This document shows, piece after piece, positions 43,311 to 50,626 of a stretch of 64,000 bases of DNA; the stretch's first letter is position 1, and each line of letters opens with the position of its first letter. Origin of the DNA: JAIVJZ01 sp035645695 (GTDB taxonomy: Bacteria > Acidobacteriota > Blastocatellia > Pyrinomonadales > Pyrinomonadaceae); contig DASQMC010000026.1 of the NCBI GenBank assembly GCA_035645695.1, forward strand, positions 215,083 to 279,082, written 5' to 3'. A program made the translations under genes and the position numbers. The notes below the pieces were generated by a model, which worked only from the letters and a program-made list of their open reading frames with translations, did no database searches and was not told where the DNA came from.

Positions 43311-43369
43311 GCACACATTAAAATAGGCCGTAGAAGTTATACCCTTCTACGGCCTATTTTAATGTGTGC
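43311..43369. terminator. Bidirectional terminator with perfect 26-bp stem
   Basis: Arms 43311-43336 and 43344-43369 are exact reverse complements with a seven-base loop. The element lies between the acyl-CoA carboxylase gene and the convergent S41-like gene, with an A/T-rich outer stem giving T-runs both ways. Confidence 0.88.
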
Positions 43370-43385
43370 TGTTGAACTCGCTCGC

Positions 43386-44663
43386 TCAGGCAGCCTTTTG
43401 CTGTGCGGGTTTGTTGAGCAGTTCGAGCGCCTTCTTCAATTGCGTGTCCTCAGGTTGCTGTTTCGGGGCTGCCGTCTCCGGCGCGACTTCCCTGCGGTCG
43501 CCGGGCTGCGCCGGTTGCGCGATGGCGTCGTCGTCGTTGCCGGTCAAATCATCCGGATCAATCGCGGCGGCCAATTCCGGCCGTTTCACTTCAACCGTCG
43601 GCGTAACGCCCGCGCCGATAAACGACTTGCCGGTTGAAGACGCCCACTTGACGGTCGTCAGCAACAGCCCGTCGCCGTTGCGCAGCGGGAACAATTGCTG
43701 CTCCGCGCCCGCTCCGAAACTCTTCTCCCCGACCACCTCGCCGCGCTTGAGTTCGATGAAAGCCGATGCCACGACTTCCGCCGCGCCCGCCGTGCCGCGG
43801 TCGATCAACACGGCCACGGGGCCGTCGAAGATAGCCAACTTAGGGTCGGCCGTGAAAGTTTTGAGGCTCTTGTTGCCGCGACCGATGGTCTGCGCCAGCG
43901 CCCCGTCCTTGATAAAGAGGTTCGACACCCGCACGCCCTCTGCGAGCGAGCCGCCCGCCACACCGCGCAAATCAAGCACCAACTTCTGCGAACCCTGCTT
44001 TTGCAATTCCTGCACGCGCTTCTGCACGATGGCCGCCTCGCCTTCCGCCAGACTGTTAATGCGCACCACCCCTATCTTCGACGCTTCCACGCGCGTCTCC
44101 ACACCCGGAGTTTGCACCGGGGCGCGTTTGATCGATAACGTCAGAGGGCGCGTTCCTGCGCGCAGGATGCGAACTTTAACCTCCGTGCCGGAAGGGCCGT
44201 TGAGCAACTGCCGTGCATCGTAGAGCGAGATGTCGCGCGTCGCCTTGTTGTCTATATACTCGATAATGTCACCCGCCTGTACGCCCGCCTGCTCCGCCGG
44301 GCCGCCCTTCAACGGCGCGATCACGTAGAGGTAAGAGGCCACCTGCGACAGCTCCGCGCCGATTCCGGCCTGACTCTTATTGACTCCGACGCGGAAATCG
44401 CGCACCTGATCAACCGTCAGATAAGTCGAATACGGGTCGAGTCCGTAGGCGAGGCCGCGCAACGCGCCCGCGCGCACTTTGTTCAAATCCGGCTCGTCAA
44501 CATAATCATCATGAATATGCTGCAGGACGCTCTCGAAAATTCGTAGCTGCGCGCCCGGATCGTTCTGTTGTTGTGCGCGCGTGTACATCAAACCGCCCAC
44601 TACCGCGTATAGAGCCAGCGTGGCGGAGAATACTACTACGAGAAATTTACTGCGAAATGACAT
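43386..44663 (-). CDS. S41 peptidase-like protein without catalytic residues (CtpA/Prc relative)
   Basis: The 425-residue protein has an N-terminal membrane anchor or signal (about 7-28), a PDZ domain (about 95-180; A-G-V-Q-A-G-D-I-I), and an S41 tail-specific protease domain. Active members have a Ser nucleophile in S-A-S-A-S-E and a Lys 25 residues later in T-F-G-K-G. Here the first reads T-A-G-A-A-E (Gly293 at the Ser position) and the second S-F-G-A-G (Ala318 at the Lys position), with the spacing kept. It therefore should not cleave peptides by the known mechanism. It may bind substrates or scaffold a periplasmic complex. The C-terminal 70 residues are Pro/Gln/Ala-rich. Confidence 0.9.
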   Translation of the reverse strand: MSFRSKFLVVVFSATLALYAVVGGLMYTRAQQQNDPGAQLRIFESVLQHIHDDYVDEPDLNKVRAGALRGLAYGLDPYSTYLTVDQVRDFRVGVNKSQAGIGAELSQVASYLYVIAPLKGGPAEQAGVQAGDIIEYIDNKATRDISLYDARQLLNGPSGTEVKVRILRAGTRPLTLSIKRAPVQTPGVETRVEASKIGVVRINSLAEGEAAIVQKRVQELQKQGSQKLVLDLRGVAGGSLAEGVRVSNLFIKDGALAQTIGRGNKSLKTFTADPKLAIFDGPVAVLIDRGTAGAAEVVASAFIELKRGEVVGEKSFGAGAEQQLFPLRNGDGLLLTTVKWASSTGKSFIGAGVTPTVEVKRPELAAAIDPDDLTGNDDDAIAQPAQPGDRREVAPETAAPKQQPEDTQLKKALELLNKPAQQKAA

Positions 44664-44760
44664 TGTTCACCTCAAAAAAACTTTTAGAGCGCCGCCTGAT
44701 GCCAACACCCGCGAACCTCATTGCCCGGCAGGCTGGTAGTGATGATACAGTAGCTTTCTG

Positions 44761-45315
44761 ATGCGTCGCAAGACGGTTGAGCCGGTTGGCCTCGCGCCGG
44801 ACGGCTGCGTTATACTCCGTGCGTTCGCGATAAAATCGAATTTGCCGGATTCAAAATTTCCCAACATCGACGACGTGGCGCGGCCGGTCAACATTAAAGG
44901 CCGCTTGCTCGCGCTCGACCTCGGAACGAAGCGCGTCGGAGTTGCCGTCAGCGACGAGTTACAACTTACAATTCAACCGCTGGCAACGCTCAATCGCACT
45001 AACTGGAAAAAACTGCTCCGTCAAATCTCAGACTTGCGTCATAGCTTTGACGCTCAGGCTGTGGTCATTGGTTTGCCGCTCAATCTGGATGGTACGGAGG
45101 GAGACGCAGCAATTGAAGCGCGCCGCATCGCGCGCAATCTCTCTCTTTCTTTAGCTCTCCCGGTTCTTTTGCAGGATGAGAGGCTCACTTCTCAGGCAGC
45201 CGAAGAGTCTCTGCGTGAGGCTGGCGTGAAAGGCATAGAACTAAGAAATAGACTCGACGGCGAAGCCGCCGCGCTCATTTTGCGAGACTTCATCAACCGG
45301 CAAAAAGGGTTTTGA
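44761..45315 (+). CDS. ruvX: Holliday junction resolvase-like protein RuvX (YqgF)
   Basis: RuvX/YqgF is an RNase H-fold nuclease involved in 16S rRNA 5'-end processing. The conserved part begins near residue 47: G-R-L-L-A-L-D-L-G-T-K-R-V-G-V-A-V-S-D. It continues with V-V-I-G-L-P-L-N-L-D-G near 105, D-E-R-L-T-S near 145, and D-G-E-A-A-A-L-I-L near 170. About 45 unconserved residues precede it. A good -10-like TATACT lies at about 44811, inside this extension, so translation could start later, for example at TTG 44838 or GTG 44875. The gene is divergent from the S41-like gene. Confidence 0.9.
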   Translation: MRRKTVEPVGLAPDGCVILRAFAIKSNLPDSKFPNIDDVARPVNIKGRLLALDLGTKRVGVAVSDELQLTIQPLATLNRTNWKKLLRQISDLRHSFDAQAVVIGLPLNLDGTEGDAAIEARRIARNLSLSLALPVLLQDERLTSQAAEESLREAGVKGIELRNRLDGEAAALILRDFINRQKGF

Positions 45316-45405
45316 ATCAGTGCGTGTAATCCCGGTTCGACTAAATTCAATGAAATTTACAAGCAGTATTCGACGCCATTCGCACAAAATAGTCCAATCG
45401 TTAAC

Positions 45406-45434
45406 TTCATTAATTTAAGCGTTTACGTTATACT
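45406..45434 (+). promoter_or_regulatory. Sigma-70-like promoter for mltG
   Basis: TTCATT (45406-45411) and TATACT (45429-45434) are 17 bases apart and end 17 bases before the mltG ATG. The -10 is strong and the -35 is weak. Confidence 0.45.
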
Positions 45435-45451
45435 ACTTAAACTAACTATTT

Positions 45452-46528
45452 ATGAAAATCTTTCGCTCGTTGGCTATCCTCGCAATCATTTTAGCTTGCG
45501 GCGTCGCAGGCTTTAGCCTCTGGCTCTATCGCGAATTACACAAACCCGTCGCACATTCGCACGCGACGCAGTATATCGAAATACCTCGCGGCTCGACTCC
45601 AGACCAAACTATAGCGCGTCTCTCATCTTCCGGGATTATCGGACGCGATTGGCCTCTCCGCCTCTATATACGCTTTACAGGTGCGGGCACGCGCCTGAAA
45701 GCGGGTGAATATCGCTTCCCCACGCCCATCTCGCCGCTCGGCGTGTTGCGAAAACTGGAAGAAGGCGAGCAACGACTGGCTCGCTTCACGGTGATAGAGG
45801 GCTGGACGCGCTGGGACATTGCCGCAGCCATGTCGCGCATCCCCGAACTCAAACTCGCTAATGCGGAAGAAGCCCTCGCGCTGATGAACGACACGAGCGA
45901 GATACGCGACCTCGACCCACAGGCCAACAACCTGGAGGGCTACCTCTACCCTGACACTTACAGCTTCCCCCCCGATACCACGGCGCGCGGAATGATCTCT
46001 GCGATGGTCAAGCGGTTCCGGCAAGTGTGGCGCGAGCAGTTGGGCGAGCAGTCTCTCCCTCCTGATCTAACCGCGCGAGAGATAGTCACCGTCGCTTCGC
46101 TCATCGAGACCGAGGCCAAGTTGAAGGATGAAAGACCGCTCGTTGCGTCTGTAATTTATAATCGCCTCAAAATCGGCATGTCGCTCGGAATCGACTCATC
46201 CATCATCTACGCTTCCAAACTCGCGGGTAAATGGAAAAATGACGGAAAAGTTTATCAGAGCGATCTCGACCGCGACTCTCCATATAACACGCGCAAATTG
46301 CGCGGCCTCCCGCCCGGGCCAATCGCTTCCTCCGGCGCGCGTTCGATAGAAGCCGCTCTGCGCCCCGCTCAGACGGATTATCTCTACTATGTGCGCGAGC
46401 CTTCCCGAAACGACGGCGCGCATAATTTTTACAGTAGCGAAGCCGAATTTCAGAGAGGAGTGCAGGCTTTGCGCGCATGGGAGCGCGACCGCGACGTTAA
46501 TGCCGCTCCCGCGAATGCAAACAATTAA
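45452..46528 (+). CDS. mltG: Endolytic transglycosylase MltG (YceG-like)
   Basis: MltG is an inner-membrane lytic transglycosylase that ends glycan strands during peptidoglycan synthesis. The 358-residue protein has one N-terminal membrane helix (about 5-28), a LysM-like portion (I-P-R-G-S-T-P-D-Q-T-I), and the catalytic domain with E in V-A-S-L-I-E-T-E-A near residue 216. Other motifs are L-E-G-Y-L-Y-P-D-T-Y near 157 and S-P-Y-N-T-R near 275, with L-P-P-G-P-I close behind. Length and order are normal. ruvX next to mltG is a common arrangement in other bacteria. A promoter is visible just upstream. Confidence 0.95.
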   Translation: MKIFRSLAILAIILACGVAGFSLWLYRELHKPVAHSHATQYIEIPRGSTPDQTIARLSSSGIIGRDWPLRLYIRFTGAGTRLKAGEYRFPTPISPLGVLRKLEEGEQRLARFTVIEGWTRWDIAAAMSRIPELKLANAEEALALMNDTSEIRDLDPQANNLEGYLYPDTYSFPPDTTARGMISAMVKRFRQVWREQLGEQSLPPDLTAREIVTVASLIETEAKLKDERPLVASVIYNRLKIGMSLGIDSSIIYASKLAGKWKNDGKVYQSDLDRDSPYNTRKLRGLPPGPIASSGARSIEAALRPAQTDYLYYVREPSRNDGAHNFYSSEAEFQRGVQALRAWERDRDVNAAPANANN

Positions 46529-46682
46529 GTGTGATTTTGTAGAATTCTCCGGCGCATACATGTCTCCAAGCGAATCTCCGTCTTGAAAAGACTCGGGCGT
46601 TGTTTTATTCTCAACTCGTCTCCCGTCGAAATCGAAGTAACTTGCACTGAAGGCTCACGCGTGTGAGACCGAAAGGTTAGCG

Positions 46683-47318
46683 ATGAAAAAAGTCTTAAGC
46701 CTCTCGATGTTTCTGCTCCTGTCTGTTTGCAGCCTCTCCGCTCAGGAGAAGGGCGTGGACAGACAAAATGATCGCATAAGAGATTCGGGCACCGACCGCG
46801 CGCCGGGCGTCAACGGAGTCAAGCAGAACACCGGCACCGGACGCGGCATAGACTTCGGGAAAGGGCGCACGCCCGCGCCGCCTCCCATCGCCAATCCTTA
46901 TCGCTTCACCATCCGCCGCGACATCGTACTGCGCGCCGTAGAGGAATTGATGGCCGAACGTAAGTTGATCCTGGACACGACCGTCTCGAAGACCGACGAG
47001 GGCGTTTTGATCAGCCAGCCTTTCCGGTTCGTCAAAGGCGCGGTCGTCGCCGGGACGGAGTTGAATCGTTACGCGGAGTTGACCGAGGAGAATTCGCGCG
47101 GTTGGACGCAGGGACGCTATACCTACATCGTCGAAGTACAACCGCTGGACGGAGTAACGACGAGCATCTCCGTCAACGCGCGGGTCGAGGGTCGTAGCGA
47201 CGGAGCTTCCGGAGCGGAGTGGGTCAGCCTGCGCAGTTCCGGGCAGGCCGAGCAGGAGTTCATCACCGCGCTGGTCGAAAAACTAACTGGCGGGCCGCCC
47301 GTTCCGCAACCTCAGTAA
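46683..47318 (+). CDS. Secreted protein, BamC-like fold possible
   Basis: The 211-residue protein has a signal peptide (residues 1-20, cleaved after S-L-S-A-Q), then a Gly/Arg/Pro-rich region of about 50 residues. The folded domain from about 75 has a helix followed by strands (L-I-L-D-T-T-V-S-K-T-D-E-G-V-L; Y-T-Y-I-V-E-V-Q-P) and a C-terminal helix. The layout resembles the helix-grip domains of BamC, but similarity by eye is loose and the lipobox Cys is missing. It opens a run of four exported or membrane proteins. Confidence 0.75.
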   Translation: MKKVLSLSMFLLLSVCSLSAQEKGVDRQNDRIRDSGTDRAPGVNGVKQNTGTGRGIDFGKGRTPAPPPIANPYRFTIRRDIVLRAVEELMAERKLILDTTVSKTDEGVLISQPFRFVKGAVVAGTELNRYAELTEENSRGWTQGRYTYIVEVQPLDGVTTSISVNARVEGRSDGASGAEWVSLRSSGQAEQEFITALVEKLTGGPPVPQPQ

Positions 47319-47414
47319 ACTTACATTTTCTCCGCATGTGAATTTGTATTCGAAATGCCGGTAACCGTTTAGCCGCGTCAGCCTAAAGTAAATACTTAAG
47401 AGACGACTTGTCGG

Positions 47415-48059
47415 ATGCGTAGTAATCGAAGCATTAGAGAGACTTCTTCCCCACAACCATTATTTGAAGGGGGCGAAGAAACGTCCTCAAAATGGGTCAA
47501 ACTCGGCGCAATCGCTTGCGCTCTGGCCGTGGCCGCGGCGTTGCTCGTCGGTTATAGGCTGATACGCGCGCGACAACTGGCGCGTGTCCGCGCCGCGCAA
47601 CAGGTTGAACAGGCGTCTAAAATCATAGCCCCGCCCGAGGCGCAAATCTTTGAAGACGAAGCCCGGCTGAGAGGTTCCCAAGCGCTCATTACGGGAACTG
47701 TCCGGAATATTTCGGATCAGAGACTCGAAGCCCTGAGCCTCGAAATGGAATTGAAGCGAAGGGATAACCCACAAGCCGCAGACCGTCGCAAGGTACAAGT
47801 CGAGCCTGCCGATCTCGCGCCGGGCGAAGAAGGCCGCTACGCTCTGAGTCTGCAATCGTCCGAGTGGAGCGGGGCGCGCGTGTTGAATCTCAACAGTGGA
47901 CGACGCACGGAAGCGGTCGCGTTTAAATCTGCGGTCGGCTCGCGTCGTCCGGCCGAACGCCCCGCGCCTGATGCTCCCAGGGTCGTCGTCGTCCCCCGCC
48001 CCAAGCCGAAGGGCGAGGAATTTATCAACACCCCCGATACTCCGATTCGCATCCCGTAG
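47415..48059 (+). CDS. Single-pass membrane protein with FxLYD-like domain
   Basis: The 214-residue protein has a cytoplasmic N-terminus, one membrane helix (about 28-50), and a periplasmic part. The periplasmic domain (about 80-155) has L-I-T-G-T-V-R-N-I-S-D-Q-R-L-E, the pattern of FxLYD/DUF3426-type beta-sandwich domains. The last 50 residues are Pro/Arg-rich and probably disordered. No enzyme motif is seen. It follows the BamC-like protein gene after 96 bases. Confidence 0.75.
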   Translation: MRSNRSIRETSSPQPLFEGGEETSSKWVKLGAIACALAVAAALLVGYRLIRARQLARVRAAQQVEQASKIIAPPEAQIFEDEARLRGSQALITGTVRNISDQRLEALSLEMELKRRDNPQAADRRKVQVEPADLAPGEEGRYALSLQSSEWSGARVLNLNSGRRTEAVAFKSAVGSRRPAERPAPDAPRVVVVPRPKPKGEEFINTPDTPIRIP

Positions 48060-48269
48060 CGTGTCGCAACTTACTTCAAGTAAAACTTGACGAGTCGGCG
48101 CGGCGACTAATCTACAGTAAAACCTTAAGAATAGTTTTCGGGGGGAATAATAGTGCGGCCGTCTAAGTCGCGGCGTGAGACGGAGCGGACAACCGTATCC
48201 TGCTTTTTATACGTCACACGTAAGTTCTGTCTATACTTGCCGCCATATCATCCGGCTCGGCTAAAATTG

Positions 48270-48815
48270 ATGCTCTTAAGGCTCTCATTATTTGCGCTTC
48301 TGCTCATCCCCTGCGCCGGCTTCGCCGCCCAGGGGCAAACTGCGCCACGACGCCCTGACGGTATCAATAAGAATAAACCATCTGGAAATTCGGCTGACAA
48401 CACCGAACAAGATTCGCCCCATAGAGAAATGCTCAGGCAGATGGCGCTCAAACGCGAAGAGAAGGATTATATAGAGCATCGCTCGCGCGCCAAAGAAGCC
48501 GCTCAACTGGCGCTTGAGTTACAGGAAACCTTCGCGCGACAGAAAACTTTCCAGGGCACGGATTTGAAAAAACTCGGGCGCATGGAAAAACTCTTACGCC
48601 AGATACGAAGCGATGCGGGAGGCGAGGAGAACAGGGATGAGTTGAAAGAGCCGCCGCCACAGGTTAAAGACGCTCTGGAGCATCTCGTCGAATTGTCCGG
48701 CGAATTGCAGAAGAAAGTCGAAATCACGCCGCGGCAGGTTGTATCGATGGCGATCATCAAACGCGCTAACGAAGTTATAGAGTTGGTCAAACACATTCGC
48801 GCCCTTTATCGCTGA
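48270..48815 (+). CDS. Exported helical protein of unknown function
   Basis: The 181-residue protein has a signal peptide (L-L-R-L-S-L-F-A-L-L-L-I-P-C-A-G, cleaved near F-A-A-Q-G) followed by charged helical sequence, including an E-E-K-D-Y-I-E-H-R-S-R-A-K-E heptad-like stretch. I chose ATG 48270 because it directly precedes the signal peptide. The frame is open back to 48153, but those 39 residues would spoil export. A possible TTGACG -35 lies at 48087. The VWA-protein gene follows after 15 bases, so the two are probably co-transcribed. Confidence 0.78.
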   Translation: MLLRLSLFALLLIPCAGFAAQGQTAPRRPDGINKNKPSGNSADNTEQDSPHREMLRQMALKREEKDYIEHRSRAKEAAQLALELQETFARQKTFQGTDLKKLGRMEKLLRQIRSDAGGEENRDELKEPPPQVKDALEHLVELSGELQKKVEITPRQVVSMAIIKRANEVIELVKHIRALYR

Positions 48816-48830
48816 TAGGATCAAACTCCA

Positions 48831-49805
48831 GTGGAAATCGCTTCCCTACACACGCGCACGCTTAATACTTTTACGCGATTCGCCGTAATAGCCCTCATCA
48901 TACTCTCCACAATCTGCCCCGCGCTTGATTCGTCCTCTCGTGCGCAGGAAGCCGTTCAGGATGATGACATCGTCCGCGTGGAGACCGATCTGGTGGTGCT
49001 CAACGTGACCGCGACGAACGCGACGAACGAATATGTGCATGGTCTGGAACGCGCGAATTTTAAAGTTTACGAAGACGGACAGGAACAACAGATCACTAAC
49101 TTCAGCCGCGAAGAGACGCCTTTTGCGGTCGCCCTGTTGCTCGACGTTTCAGGGAGCATGGAGGGACGTATCTCCATGGCGCGCTCCGCCGCGATACGTT
49201 TCTTAGACGGTCTGCGCGCAGAGGACACGGCCGCCGTCTATAGCTTCCATAGAAAAGTCGAACAGGTACAGGATTTTTCGCAGAGCCGCGACCTCTCGCC
49301 CATGGCATACAACCTCGCTGCGAAGGGCGCGACGGCTTTACACGACGCCATCGTGCAAGCGGCCGCCGATCTGGCGAGCCGACCGGAGAAACGACGCGCC
49401 ATAGTCGTACTCTCGGATGGGGCGGACACGCAAAGTTCGGCCTCTCCGGATAAAGCCCTCTCGGCCGCGCTCGCGGCGAACGCGACGATCTATACCGTAG
49501 ACATGGCGGATAAGCTGCCCGCCTCCTATCAAGCCAACCCGGCGGCCGGAGTATTGCGCGACTACGCGAACAAGAGCGGCGGTCGTTTTGTGCCCACGCC
49601 CGGCGGCAGAGCCTTACGCGATGCCTTCGGAGAGATACTTGAAGAATTGAGCAATCAATACACCATCGGCTATCGCCCCTCAAATCGCTCACAGGACGGG
49701 CGCTGGCGAAGCATCGAGGTCAAAGTGGATCGCGCGGAGGTGAAGGCGCGCACCAGACGCGGTTATCGTCTGGCTAAGAAAGCAAAAGCAAAGAGTTCCG
49801 CCTGA
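48831..49805 (+). CDS. Exported VWA-domain protein (acidobacterial VWFA-related type)
   Basis: The 324-residue protein has an N-terminal signal segment (about 16-36) and a short N-terminal beta domain: V-E-T-D-L-V-V-L-N-V-T-A-T near 46, then F-K-V-Y-E-D-G-Q-E-Q. The von Willebrand A domain has the MIDAS start L-L-L-D-V-S-G-S-M near 105 and later Thr and Asp in V-L-S-D-G-A-D-T near 195. The C-terminal Y-T-I-G-Y-R-P segment matches the VWFA-related domain expanded in Acidobacteriota. It likely mediates metal-dependent protein binding outside the cytoplasm. GTG 48831 is the start. Confidence 0.88.
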   Translation: MEIASLHTRTLNTFTRFAVIALIILSTICPALDSSSRAQEAVQDDDIVRVETDLVVLNVTATNATNEYVHGLERANFKVYEDGQEQQITNFSREETPFAVALLLDVSGSMEGRISMARSAAIRFLDGLRAEDTAAVYSFHRKVEQVQDFSQSRDLSPMAYNLAAKGATALHDAIVQAAADLASRPEKRRAIVVLSDGADTQSSASPDKALSAALAANATIYTVDMADKLPASYQANPAAGVLRDYANKSGGRFVPTPGGRALRDAFGEILEELSNQYTIGYRPSNRSQDGRWRSIEVKVDRAEVKARTRRGYRLAKKAKAKSSA

Positions 49806-49928
49806 TCCGAACGGCTTCAAATTGGATATTCGACTTTTTCGAGACGCATATCTTGAAACATCATACTCTTAAGTCATGTTCTACCAATAAGAAAAGCGTT
49901 TACAATTCAAGTTATCATTTAAGCCCTG

Positions 49929-50405
49929 ATGCCAGTCTCCAACACTCATACAAAACCCGGTACGGTATGGCTCATGCGTCGCGGAGCGCATTTCATAGGG
50001 CGTAAACCGGGCGAGGCTTTTTTGCTCCTGCGCATGGCCGTCTGGGTTGCGCTGCTCTCTTTTCTCATTAAATTCCTGCCCCTGCCGCGCGTCCTCTCTC
50101 TCATCGCGGACACGTCACGCGACAGAAAACCAAGATATCCGCGTCTGTCCGAACAGCGTCTGGCGCAATTGGTTGACGCGCTTCTGGGTATGGACGTGCT
50201 GTGTTTTACGCCGACGTGTTGGAAGCGCGCTCCCGTACTGCACCGTTATCTGGCGCTACACGGCATCAAGACTCGCATCGTCTTCGGCGTGCGCAAGGAA
50301 AATGAAACGATGCTCGCCGGGCACGCGTGGCTCGAAGCCGACGGACGCCCCCTACTCGAAGCATCCCCCCCTCAATACACCCCTACCTATTCATTCCCTG
50401 CTTGA
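49929..50405 (+). CDS. Lasso-type B2 leader peptidase (transglutaminase-like), membrane-associated
   Basis: The 158-residue protein matches the lasso peptide B2/Transglut_core3 family, which removes leader peptides from RiPP precursors. An N-terminal helix (about 32-52) is hydrophobic and the mature fold follows. Catalytic Cys97 lies in T-C-W-K-R-A-P-V-L and His132 in A-G-H-A-W-L-E. The third catalytic position, usually Asp 12 residues after His, is Glu144. PqqD-like (B1-like), kinase, nucleotidyltransferase and precursor genes lie 4-10 kb away on the other strand, so it may serve that system. No precursor or cyclase is directly next to it. Confidence 0.87.
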   Translation: MPVSNTHTKPGTVWLMRRGAHFIGRKPGEAFLLLRMAVWVALLSFLIKFLPLPRVLSLIADTSRDRKPRYPRLSEQRLAQLVDALLGMDVLCFTPTCWKRAPVLHRYLALHGIKTRIVFGVRKENETMLAGHAWLEADGRPLLEASPPQYTPTYSFPA

Positions 50406-50514
50406 ATTTTAATTTTTGATTCGACGCACTATGGTCGCGCTGAGCCCGTGCGAAACAGGTTTCTTGAAATGATGTAACCGGCAGCACTTGCGTCGAGGCT
50501 TGCCGCAAAATCGA

Positions 50515-50547
50515 AAGCCCCGGATCGTCTCAGACGATCCGGGGCTT
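50515..50547. terminator. Bidirectional terminator with perfect 16-bp stem
   Basis: Two 16-base arms with a one-base loop form a G+C-rich stem (GCCCCGGATCG) between the B2-like gene and the convergent large nuclease-like gene. A smaller palindrome, GGCGTTAACGCC, is at 50607-50618 just after the stop of the latter. The remaining 220-base gap holds nothing else that I can see. Confidence 0.85.
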
Positions 50548-50626
50548 GTCTTGTAGAGACTTTGATTTAAAGTCTGTTGTTATGAGAAGCGTCTAACAAA
50601 CGCTCTGGCGTTAACGCCGGTTGTCA

